Source: Bacteroides fragilis
GTDB taxonomy: Bacteria; Bacteroidota; Bacteroidia; Bacteroidales; Bacteroidaceae
Assembly (NCBI RefSeq): GCF_019583405.1
Contig: NZ_SZUU01000008.1
Location: 62,001-126,000 of the forward strand
DNA length: 64,000 nt
Direction of reading: 5' to 3'
Shown here: in pieces, positions 54,851 through 62,528 of the stretch
Numbering within the stretch: the first letter of the stretch is position 1
Layout of the letters: the number at the start of each line of letters is the position of its first letter
Program-made: the position numbers and the translations under genes
Notes under the pieces: model-generated
The model's database searches: none
Told to the model about the DNA's origin: nothing
Seen by the model: the letters and a program-made list of their open reading frames with translations, nothing else

Positions 54851-55750
54851 TTATCTTTTGCTTGCGTCGAACAAGCTCTTTTTTTCTTCCGTAGTCAGGC
54901 TCTCGTAACCCGATTTCTTCAGTTTGTCGAGAATGCGGTCTATTTCGTCCGACTGTGCCTTTTTACGGGCATTGTAGTCGTAATCGTCCTGACGGGTCTT
55001 GGTTCCGTAATGCACCTTCATTTTGGGCTTCCGTTTCCAGGTCTTGGCACTGAACAGAGCGGCGATTCCGTCGAGCGCTTTGTTAACCCACGAAGTGATG
55101 TCCTTTCCTTTCTTCAAGCTGGCCGCAAACCAGAGTCCTGCCAGGGCTCCGCCTAAGTGGGCGATGTGTCCGCCTGCATTGCTTGAGGTGATAAAAAATA
55201 AATCGGTCAGCACAACGATCAGGGCCAGATACTTCAGACGCACATTGCCGAAAAAGAGAAGGCGTACGGGATAATTGGGCTCCCGATAGGCTGTTGCCAC
55301 TACGATGGCCAGTACCGAAGCCGATGCACCTACCATGGTGGAGTAGGCGGTCATTGGACGAAAATACGGGAAAACATTATAAGAGATCATATAAAGCAGC
55401 CCGCCGCAGATTCCACCTACAATATAAAGGCCTCTCAGGTGTTTGCCCGAAAAGAAATAGAGGAACAGCGAACCGAACCAGTAAAGCCAGAGCATGTTGA
55501 ACAGGATGTGCAGGAATCCTGCATGCATAAACATATAAGTAAAGATGGACCATGGCTGCCACACAAACCGTGTGAAGGATGCCGGCAAAGCTAATAATTC
55601 AAAGATTCCTGTTGCACTCCGGTTGAACAACTGCAACAGGATACTGATCAGCGTGGTAACAACAAACACTCCGACGTTGATGAATATCAGTTGAATATAG
55701 ACGTTCCCCCTACGAAACGCTTCTTTCAGGTCAGTTATAATATGTCCCAT
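54851..55750 (-). CDS. Rhomboid-family intramembrane serine protease, second copy, with DUF6576-type tail
   Basis: 299 residues. Six or so helices with the first-loop motif HAGFLHILFNMLWLYWFG and the last-helix HIAHLGGALAG (His about 197). The serine motif reads GASAS (about 142): the nucleophile Ser is kept, but the usual following Gly (GxSG) is Ala, so activity may be altered. A soluble basic tail of about 95 residues ends LDKLKKSGYESLTTEEKKSLFDASKR, which resembles the C-terminal domain seen on Bacteroidetes rhomboids. It overlaps the upstream rhomboid gene by 20 bases. Confidence 0.9.
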   Translation of the reverse strand: MGHIITDLKEAFRRGNVYIQLIFINVGVFVVTTLISILLQLFNRSATGIFELLALPASFTRFVWQPWSIFTYMFMHAGFLHILFNMLWLYWFGSLFLYFFSGKHLRGLYIVGGICGGLLYMISYNVFPYFRPMTAYSTMVGASASVLAIVVATAYREPNYPVRLLFFGNVRLKYLALIVVLTDLFFITSSNAGGHIAHLGGALAGLWFAASLKKGKDITSWVNKALDGIAALFSAKTWKRKPKMKVHYGTKTRQDDYDYNARKKAQSDEIDRILDKLKKSGYESLTTEEKKSLFDASKR

Positions 55751-56405
55751 TGTTTCTGTTCTTTTTTCTCCAGTACATAATCAGGATAAATCCGAATATC
55801 ATTCCTCCGAGGTGTGCAAAGTGTGCCACGTTATCACCCGGATTGTTGGCAAAGCCTGCGTACAACTCTATCAGGGCATATCCGATAACGAAGAACTTTG
55901 CCTTGATGGGGAAGGGCAACGGGAAGATGAACAACTGCTGGTTGGGGAACAACATTCCGAAAGCCAGCAAGATGGCATATACGGATCCCGAAGCTCCCAC
56001 TGTAGTCATCATGTTCAGGTATTCACTCATGGGGATAATGCCCGTACCGATGTTTACACTGGTGTATTGTGACAGTTCGGTCGCGTACTGTATGTATTGC
56101 ACCACCTCCTGAAGTAAACCTGCGCCCACGCCGCAGAGGATATAATAGAATAAAAAACGCTTCGGTCCCCATACTTGTTCAAGAATCCGACCGAACATCC
56201 ATACCGCGAACATGTTGAAAAAGATATGGCTGAATCCTCCGTGCATAAACATATAAGTGAATAACTGTACCGGATTGAAGTTGTCGGCGAGGAAAAAGTG
56301 GAGACCCAGATAATCGGATAAGTCAATCCCGTAGCTTTGTGCTACAAGTTGACCGAGGAATAGGAGGACATTGATAATTATCAGGTTTTTTGTTACAGTT
56401 GGCAT
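55731..56405 (-). CDS. Rhomboid-family intramembrane serine protease, first copy
   Basis: 224 residues, compact six-helix core. HGGFSHIFFNMFAVWMFG (loop and helix 2), GASGSVYA (catalytic Ser about 137) and NVAHFAHLGGMIFG (catalytic His about 200) are all intact. It cuts transmembrane segments of substrate proteins within the inner membrane. It is the first gene of the operon with the second rhomboid and the EEP-family protein. A possible -7 box, TATTTTTG, lies at 56475-56482 on the - strand. Confidence 0.93.
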   Translation of the reverse strand: MPTVTKNLIIINVLLFLGQLVAQSYGIDLSDYLGLHFFLADNFNPVQLFTYMFMHGGFSHIFFNMFAVWMFGRILEQVWGPKRFLFYYILCGVGAGLLQEVVQYIQYATELSQYTSVNIGTGIIPMSEYLNMMTTVGASGSVYAILLAFGMLFPNQQLFIFPLPFPIKAKFFVIGYALIELYAGFANNPGDNVAHFAHLGGMIFGFILIMYWRKKNRNNGTYYN

Positions 56406-56474
56406 TCTTTTAATTTGTTAATGTAATTAATGTGATAATGTGTGCATTAGCTCCTTGGCACATGATAATGAACG

Positions 56475-56482
56475 CAAAAATA
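56475..56482 (-). promoter_or_regulatory. Possible promoter -7 box for the rhomboid operon
   Basis: CAAAAATA on the + strand reads TATTTTTG on the - strand, 70 bases from the first rhomboid ATG. Confidence 0.4.
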
Positions 56483-56565
56483 CGAATAAATTCTGTTCTA
56501 CAGCAGAAAAATAATCTACTATTAGTTCTTTTTCAACAAATTGATGTGTTTTTTTGATGTTTTTA

Positions 56566-56596
56566 TTTGATATGTTGTTTTGTTACTCTATATTTG
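56566..56596 (+). promoter_or_regulatory. Promoter for the HU gene
   Basis: TTTG (56566-56569), 19 bases, TATATTTG (56589-56596). Full consensus and standard spacing, 57 bases before the ATG. Confidence 0.75.
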
Positions 56597-56652
56597 TGAG
56601 GATTTTAAGGATATCTTTTGTGTAACATATATTAATTAATCATTTACGTATT

Positions 56653-56925
56653 ATGAATAAGGCTGAACTTATTAACGCAATGGCAGCAGAATCCGGTTTA
56701 AGTAAAGTGGATTCTAAGAAAGCACTCGACGCTTTCTTTTCTTCGGTAACAAAAGCTTTGTCAGCTGGTGACAAAATCTCTTTGGTTGGTTTCGGTACAT
56801 TCTCTGTAGCTGAAAGAGCCGAAAGAGCTGGTATCAACCCTTCTACTAAGCAAGCGATCACCATTCCCGCAAAGAAAGTTGCTAAATTTAAACCGGGTGC
56901 TGAGCTGACAGAAGCTATAAAATAA
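56653..56925 (+). CDS. HU-family DNA-binding protein
   Basis: 90 residues, standard HU length. Starts MNKAELINAMAAESGLSKVDSKKALDAFF; the GFGTFSVAERAERAGINPSTKQAITIPAKKVAKFKPG segment is the DNA-binding arm with its Pro tip. It bends and compacts DNA as a dimer. HU and IHF cannot always be told apart by eye; the arm favours HU. Own promoter and terminator. Confidence 0.95.
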   Translation: MNKAELINAMAAESGLSKVDSKKALDAFFSSVTKALSAGDKISLVGFGTFSVAERAERAGINPSTKQAITIPAKKVAKFKPGAELTEAIK

Positions 56926-56953
56926 GCATTTATAGTTGAAAAGAAATTAAGAG

Positions 56954-56982
56954 AGGAGACACTGACGCGTCTCCTTTTTTTG
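56954..56982 (+). terminator. HU gene terminator
   Basis: AGGAGAC pairs with GTCTCCT around an 8-base loop, followed by six more Ts. The promoter of argS follows directly. Confidence 0.85.
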
Positions 56983-56990
56983 TATCTTTG
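56983..56990 (+). promoter_or_regulatory. Promoter -7 box for argS
   Basis: TATCTTTG, an exact match, directly after the HU terminator and 22 bases before the ATG at 57013. It lies inside the longer frame from 56980 and so rules out that earlier start. Confidence 0.65.
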
Positions 56991-57012
56991 CGCGCAGAAT
57001 AATAACTTGGAT

Positions 57013-58806
57013 ATGAAGATAGAAGATAAACTTGTGGCGTCCGTAATCAGCGGACTCAAAGTGCTTTACGGACAGGATGTGCCTGCCGCACAAGTGCAGT
57101 TGCAAAAGACAAAGAAAGAGTTTGAAGGACACCTCACCCTTGTGGTATTCCCTTTCCTGAGAATGTCGAAGAAGGGCCCGGAGCAAACCGCACAGGAAAT
57201 CGGTGAGTATCTGAAAGCCAATGAACCGGCTGTAGCAGCTTTCAATGTGATCAAAGGCTTCCTGAATCTGACCATCGCGTCGGCTACCTGGATCGAGCTC
57301 TTGAATGAGATTCATGCCGATGCACAATACGGCATTGTCTCAGCGGATGAAAATGCTCCGCTGGTAATGATTGAATATTCGTCACCCAATACCAATAAAC
57401 CTCTTCATCTGGGCCATGTGCGCAATAACCTGTTGGGTAATGCACTGGCCAATATCGTCATGGCGAACGGAAATAAGGTAGTCAAAACCAATATCGTCAA
57501 CGACCGTGGTATCCATATCTGCAAGTCGATGCTGGCATGGCAGAAGTATGGCGATGGTGAAACACCCGAGTCGTCGGGTAAAAAAGGCGACCATCTGGTA
57601 GGCGATTATTACGTCGCTTTCGACAAGCACTATAAAGCTGAGGTAGCGGAGTTGATGGAGAAAGGTATGACCAAGGAAGAAGCCGAGGCAGCCTCTCCGC
57701 TGATGAATGAAGCGCGTGAGATGTTGGTGAAATGGGAGGCGGGTGATCCTGAAGTGCGCGCACTCTGGCAGATGATGAATAACTGGGTATACGAAGGCTT
57801 TGATGAAACCTACCGTAAAATGGGAGTGGGCTTCGATAAAATCTATTATGAATCCAATACATACCTGGAAGGCAAAGAGAAAGTGATGGAAGGTCTTGAA
57901 AAGGGTTTCTTTTTTAAGAAAGAAGATGGCTCGGTCTGGGCTGACCTGACGGCGGAAGGATTGGATCATAAACTGCTGCTTCGTGGAGACGGAACCTCGG
58001 TATACATGACTCAGGACATTGGTACGGCCAAGTTGCGTTTTGCCGACTATCCTATTAATAAGATGATTTATGTGGTAGGAAACGAACAGAACTATCACTT
58101 CCAGGTATTGTCCATCTTGCTTGATAAGCTCGGATTTGAGTGGGGCAAGAGCCTGGTACATTTCTCTTATGGTATGGTGGAACTGCCTGAAGGCAAGATG
58201 AAGTCGCGTGAGGGTACGGTGGTAGATGCTGACGACCTGATGGCGGAAATGATTGCGACAGCCAAGGAAACTTCTCAGGAATTGGGCAAGTTGGACGGGC
58301 TGACACAGGAAGAGGCAGACGACATTGCACGTATCGTCGGACTGGGAGCACTGAAATACTTTATCCTTAAAGTGGATGCCCGTAAGAACATGACCTTCAA
58401 CCCGAAGGAATCTATTGACTTTAACGGTAATACAGGTCCTTTTATCCAGTATACTTATGCACGTATCCAGTCCGTTCTGCGTAAAGCAGCCGAAGCAGGC
58501 ATTGTGATTCCGCAAGTGCTTCCGGCCAATATCGAACTGAGTGAGAAAGAGGAGGGATTGATTCAGATGGTTGCCGACTTTGCCGCAGTAGTGCGTCAGG
58601 CCGGTGAAGACTATAGTCCGTCAGGTATCGCCAACTACGTTTACGATTTGGTGAAAGAATACAATCAGTTCTATCATGACTTCAGCATCCTGCGTGAAGA
58701 GAATGAAGACGTGAAACTGTTCCGTGTCGCTCTGTCTGCCAATATTGCCAAGGTTGTTCGTTTGGGAATGGGATTGCTGGGCATTGAAGTACCGGACAGA
58801 ATGTAA
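57013..58806 (+). CDS. argS: Arginyl-tRNA synthetase
   Basis: 597 residues from the ATG at 57013 (MKIEDKLVASVISGL). Charges tRNA-Arg. The N-terminal Add1 domain is followed by VMIEYSSPNTNKPLHLGHVRNNLLG (HIGH-type motif HLGH, about 133), the class I core, GKMKSREGTVVDADDLM (KMSKS-type, about 395) and the DALR anticodon-binding domain ending LLGIEVPDRM. A start 11 codons earlier is excluded by the promoter. A terminator follows at 58836. Confidence 0.97.
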   Translation: MKIEDKLVASVISGLKVLYGQDVPAAQVQLQKTKKEFEGHLTLVVFPFLRMSKKGPEQTAQEIGEYLKANEPAVAAFNVIKGFLNLTIASATWIELLNEIHADAQYGIVSADENAPLVMIEYSSPNTNKPLHLGHVRNNLLGNALANIVMANGNKVVKTNIVNDRGIHICKSMLAWQKYGDGETPESSGKKGDHLVGDYYVAFDKHYKAEVAELMEKGMTKEEAEAASPLMNEAREMLVKWEAGDPEVRALWQMMNNWVYEGFDETYRKMGVGFDKIYYESNTYLEGKEKVMEGLEKGFFFKKEDGSVWADLTAEGLDHKLLLRGDGTSVYMTQDIGTAKLRFADYPINKMIYVVGNEQNYHFQVLSILLDKLGFEWGKSLVHFSYGMVELPEGKMKSREGTVVDADDLMAEMIATAKETSQELGKLDGLTQEEADDIARIVGLGALKYFILKVDARKNMTFNPKESIDFNGNTGPFIQYTYARIQSVLRKAAEAGIVIPQVLPANIELSEKEEGLIQMVADFAAVVRQAGEDYSPSGIANYVYDLVKEYNQFYHDFSILREENEDVKLFRVALSANIAKVVRLGMGLLGIEVPDRM

Positions 58807-58835
58807 GATATTCTTTGAATTGAATAAAAATATAA

Positions 58836-58891
58836 ACTACGGGATTTCTTTAGTCAGAACAATTGCTAAAGGAGTCCCGTAGTCGTTTTTG
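58836..58891. terminator. Terminator between argS and the LruC gene
   Basis: ACTACGGGATTTCTTTAG (58836-58853) pairs with CTAAAGGAGTCCCGTAGT (58866-58883) with one mismatch, then a T-run. It lies between converging genes. Confidence 0.87.
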
Positions 58892-58911
58892 CCTCATAAG
58901 TTCCGAAGAAA

Positions 58912-59889
58912 TTATTGCAGATCCTGATAGTCCCAGATTTTATGTGACTTGCCATCTTCGCTTATGATGCCACCGGAACAATATTTGTAAACGAGTTCCT
59001 TTTGGAAGCTGCCGATGGAACTTGCTTTTCCGTTTATCCAGTCACTAAAGCCGGGGTAAGTCTCAAAAAGACTGTTCTTTTCCTGCGGATAACTGAACGT
59101 ACCGTTACCACTTGCTACGGCAAGGCCGTAAGGCATATTTTCTTTATTTACCATGTCATAAGCTTTGTAGTCGATATCTGAACTGGCAGCGTACATCCGT
59201 TTTCCGTCTACTTCGATAAACCAGGCTACCCATGCTGAGGCCTTTTCTTTTTTGGGCATGGCATAGTTTACTATATCGGTTGAAGCCAGTTTGTAACGTA
59301 TCGGGTCATTGTCATTGACCGTATTGATGAATCCCTGTTTGCTTCCGAATAAATCGGCTCTGACATCATTGCTGATAATGTGTGTTGAGCCGTCGGATAG
59401 GATACAACCCAGTTTGATCGTTTTGATACTTCCTAATGCGATCGGCTGGATCTTTATTGTTTGCCAGGTTTCCTCAGGATGCTGATAAGCGTGATTACTG
59501 GCGATATTCTGTACATGGATAATCAAGTCATTATAATCATAATCACCGTTTTGCGTATCTTCAAACATGACTGCCTGCCAGGTCTTGGCGTAAGTGGTCT
59601 CGGCACCTTCTTTTAGAACATCATAACTAATGTTGATACCATCTCCCGCACGGGTCGAAACTGCCGTATTTTTAGGTATACGGATGGTGATGGGTTCATT
59701 GGCTACGGCTATAGTGTCTTCTCCGTAAGTCACAAAGGTCGTATGCCCTTCTTTGATAGGCACGTTGAAATCTTGGGAGGTTTCGCAGTTTGCCACGCGT
59801 GTTTCAATAATCTGAGAATAATCTTTCTCATCTTCGATGCAGGAAGCCCACAATGCAATAGAGGCAACTGCTAAAATGACTTTCTTCAT
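58912..59889 (-). CDS. LruC-domain lipoprotein
   Basis: 325 residues from the ATG at 59889 (MKKVILAVASIALWASCIEDE; lipobox WASC). The frame is open for 84 more codons upstream, but these overlap the topA end and lack a promoter; the -7 box at 59914-59921 fixes the start. The central block WQAVMFEDTQNGDYDYNDLIIHVQ is the acidic DYDxND signature of LruC/DUF4842 domains, probably a calcium-binding beta-sandwich. It is a surface or periplasmic lipoprotein with no known biochemical role. Single gene with terminators on both sides. Confidence 0.85.
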   Translation of the reverse strand: MKKVILAVASIALWASCIEDEKDYSQIIETRVANCETSQDFNVPIKEGHTTFVTYGEDTIAVANEPITIRIPKNTAVSTRAGDGINISYDVLKEGAETTYAKTWQAVMFEDTQNGDYDYNDLIIHVQNIASNHAYQHPEETWQTIKIQPIALGSIKTIKLGCILSDGSTHIISNDVRADLFGSKQGFINTVNDNDPIRYKLASTDIVNYAMPKKEKASAWVAWFIEVDGKRMYAASSDIDYKAYDMVNKENMPYGLAVASGNGTFSYPQEKNSLFETYPGFSDWINGKASSIGSFQKELVYKYCSGGIISEDGKSHKIWDYQDLQ

Positions 59890-59913
59890 AGATTGTTTGT
59901 TTTGTTTGTCCGG

Positions 59914-59921
59914 CAAAGATA
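59914..59921 (-). promoter_or_regulatory. Promoter -7 box for the LruC gene
   Basis: CAAAGATA on the + strand reads TATCTTTG on the - strand, 24 bases from the ATG at 59889. Confidence 0.6.
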
Positions 59922-59965
59922 TGCAATAAAAGTGATAACTTGCTGAATAATAGCCGGAAAAATAA

Positions 59966-60040
59966 AAAAAAAGCACAAATGATACAGATGCCGCACACTT
60001 CTCGGGGAAGTTGGCAGATTCTGTATCATCCGTGCTTTTT
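59966..60040 (-). terminator. topA terminator
   Basis: AAAAGCACAAATGATACAGA pairs with TCTGTATCATCCGTGCTTTT (two differences) around a loop of about 30 bases that has its own small pairing. On the - strand it is followed by a long T-run, 22 bases after the topA stop. Confidence 0.88.
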
Positions 60041-60062
60041 AATCGGGAAGCCTTGATTACGG

Positions 60063-62408
60063 CTATTTTTTCTTGGCATAACGTCCGCGTTTCGGGGCGC
60101 TTTCTGCCTTTTCGCTTTGCAGTTTTATGATTTCCAGACAAGTCTGATAATTCAGGTCGACCGGTACTACGTCTTTGGGAATTTTGTAATTACTTCCTTT
60201 ATAAGTGATATAGGGTCCATATCTGCCATTAAGGATTTCCATTTCTGCATCTTCATCAAACTTCTTGATATGCTTTTTCGCTTCCGCTTCACGTTTAGCC
60301 AGAATTAGTTCGACGGCTTCGTCCAGTGTGACTTCCAGCGGATCGTAAGTTTTGGGCAAAGACACGTATTTAGAATTATGATATACATAAGGTCCGAAGC
60401 GTCCGGTACCGATCGTTACGGTTTTATCTTCGAATTCTCCGACTTTGCGCGGCAGTTTGAATAAATCCAATGCTTCTTCCAGCGTGATAGTTTCCATAGA
60501 CTGTCCTTTCTTCATCTGTGCAAAGCGTGGTTTGTCTGTGTCATCGGCCGTGCCGATCTGTACGACCGGACCGAAACGTCCGATTTTCACCGATACAGGC
60601 TTTCCGGTTTTAGGTTCCTCCCCCAAAATCCGTTCGCCTACTTTGTGCTCGGTCTTGGTGGCCAGTGTCGTTTCTACTGAAGGATGAAAGTCCTTATAGA
60701 AATCTTTCATAATACTTGTCCATTTCTTATCGCCTTCAGCTATTTCGTCGAATTGTTTTTCTACGTTAGCTGTGAAGTTATAATCCAGGATGTTGGGGAA
60801 GTATTCGGTCAGGAAGTCATTGACTACGGTGCCGATGTCCGTTGGCAATAGTTTTGATTTTTCTGCTCCGACAATTTCCGTATGTTTGATATCTGTAATC
60901 TGATTATCTTTTAAGGTCAGTATATCGAATGAGCGCTCTTCTCCCGGTTTATCTCCCTTCTCCACATATTCGCGTTGCTGGATGGTAGAGATGGTCGGTG
61001 CATAGGTTGACGGACGTCCGATTCCCAGTTCCTCTAACTTGCGTACCAGGCTGGCTTCGGTATAGCGTGACGGGCGTTGTGTGAAACGTTCGGTAGCTAC
61101 GATTCCCTGATGTTCCAGCATTTGCCCTTTCTTCAGCGGTGGAAGCAGGTGGCTTTCGTCTTCTTGCTCGTTATCGTCATCATACGATTCTTTGTATACG
61201 CGCAGAAAACCATCGAATTTGATCACTTCTCCGGTAGCGGTAAATTTATCGTTACCATTGCTGATACCAATGGTTGCCGTTGTTTTTTCCAATTCAGCGT
61301 CTGCCATTTGTGAGGCTATGGTACGCTTCCAGATCAGGTCGTATAGTTTTCTTTCCTGAGCCGATCCTTCGACGGTCTGGTTTTCCATGTAAGTCGGACG
61401 GATAGCTTCGTGCGCTTCCTGAGCTCCTTTAGTCTTCGTGGCGAAATGGCGTGGATGCACATATTGGTCACCCATCATCTGTGCGATGGCAACTTTGCTT
61501 CCTTCTGTGGCATATTCAGACAGATTCACCGAGTCGGTACGCATATAAGTGATTAATCCCGATTCATAAAGTTTCTGGGCAACCATCATGGTCTGTGCTA
61601 CAGTGAATCCGAGTTTGCGGGCTGCTTCCTGTTGCAGGGTAGAAGTCGTGAAGGGAGCCGCCGGACTTTTCTTTACCGGACGGGTTACGATATCTTCAAT
61701 AGAGAATGTGGCAGCCTTGCATGACTCGAGGAACTTTTGGGCTTCCTTCTTTGTCTTCAGGCGGCGTGCCAGTTCCGCTTTCATTTCTACCAACTTGCCA
61801 TCGGCATCCGGTACCAGGAAAACGGCAGTGACACGGTATGAGGCTTCGCTTTTGAAAGCCTGTATCTCGCGTTCGCGTTCTACAATCAGTCGTACTGCTA
61901 CCGATTGTACCCGGCCTGCAGAGAGCGCCGGTTTCACTTTCTTCCACAGCACAGGTGAAAGTTCGAAACCTACGATGCGATCTAAGATGCGGCGGGCCTG
62001 CTGAGCATTCACGAGGTTTATGTCAATGTCGCGCGGCTGTTCGATAGCTTTCAGTATGGCTGTTTTGGTGATTTCGTGAAAAACGATACGCTTCGTATTT
62101 TCAGGTTTCAGTTTCAGTACCTCGTAAAGGTGCCATGAAATAGCTTCTCCCTCACGGTCCTCATCGGATGCGAGCCATACGGTTTCCGCTTTGCTTGCTT
62201 CCTCTTTCAGTTTATCGACCAGCTCTTGTTTCTCTTCCGGTATTTCATATTTGGGTTTGAAATTCTTTTCTATATCGATAGAAAATTCTTTTTTCTTCAG
62301 GTCGCGAATATGTCCGTAACTTGAGAGAACTTTAAAATCTTTCCCAAGAAACTTTTCAATCGTTTTTGCTTTTGCTGGAGATTCGACAATGACAAGGTTT
62401 TTCTGCAT
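60063..62408 (-). CDS. topA: DNA topoisomerase I (type IA)
   Basis: 781 residues. Relaxes negative supercoils. Toprim domain with VIVESPAKAKTIEKFL (Glu) and ASDEDREGEAISWHL (DxDxE), then the type IA core with PFTTSTLQQEAARKLGF and SGLITYMRTDSVNLS, where the Tyr at about 288 is the nucleophile. The C-terminal half has three small topoisomerase-C repeats (IGRFGPVVQIG, IGTGRFGPYVYHNS, ILNGRYGPYITYKG) instead of Cys4 zinc fingers, as usual in Bacteroidetes, and ends in a basic tail. Promoter -7 box TACTTTTG at 62440-62447. Confidence 0.97.
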   Translation of the reverse strand: MQKNLVIVESPAKAKTIEKFLGKDFKVLSSYGHIRDLKKKEFSIDIEKNFKPKYEIPEEKQELVDKLKEEASKAETVWLASDEDREGEAISWHLYEVLKLKPENTKRIVFHEITKTAILKAIEQPRDIDINLVNAQQARRILDRIVGFELSPVLWKKVKPALSAGRVQSVAVRLIVEREREIQAFKSEASYRVTAVFLVPDADGKLVEMKAELARRLKTKKEAQKFLESCKAATFSIEDIVTRPVKKSPAAPFTTSTLQQEAARKLGFTVAQTMMVAQKLYESGLITYMRTDSVNLSEYATEGSKVAIAQMMGDQYVHPRHFATKTKGAQEAHEAIRPTYMENQTVEGSAQERKLYDLIWKRTIASQMADAELEKTTATIGISNGNDKFTATGEVIKFDGFLRVYKESYDDDNEQEDESHLLPPLKKGQMLEHQGIVATERFTQRPSRYTEASLVRKLEELGIGRPSTYAPTISTIQQREYVEKGDKPGEERSFDILTLKDNQITDIKHTEIVGAEKSKLLPTDIGTVVNDFLTEYFPNILDYNFTANVEKQFDEIAEGDKKWTSIMKDFYKDFHPSVETTLATKTEHKVGERILGEEPKTGKPVSVKIGRFGPVVQIGTADDTDKPRFAQMKKGQSMETITLEEALDLFKLPRKVGEFEDKTVTIGTGRFGPYVYHNSKYVSLPKTYDPLEVTLDEAVELILAKREAEAKKHIKKFDEDAEMEILNGRYGPYITYKGSNYKIPKDVVPVDLNYQTCLEIIKLQSEKAESAPKRGRYAKKK

Positions 62409-62439
62409 ATCTGTGATATTAAAACATATAAATTGCCCG

Positions 62440-62447
62440 CAAAAGTA
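62440..62447 (-). promoter_or_regulatory. Promoter -7 box for topA
   Basis: CAAAAGTA on the + strand reads TACTTTTG on the - strand, 32 bases from the topA ATG. Confidence 0.6.
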
Positions 62448-62528
62448 GAAAAAAACGTTTTCTTTACCTTATAATATAGAGAGAATCTGATATTTTTTGC
62501 AAAAAAAGACCTTTTTTATAAGAATCTT

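Noticed and set aside
57382-58515. 377-codon - strand frame opposite argS
   Set aside because: Shadow of a complete argS; His/Cys-rich translation without motifs.
60063-60141. Overlap of a longer LruC frame with the end of topA, considered as a fused or extended protein
   Set aside because: The promoter at 59,914 and lipoprotein signal at 59,889 define a normal shorter gene; the extension crosses the topA terminator.
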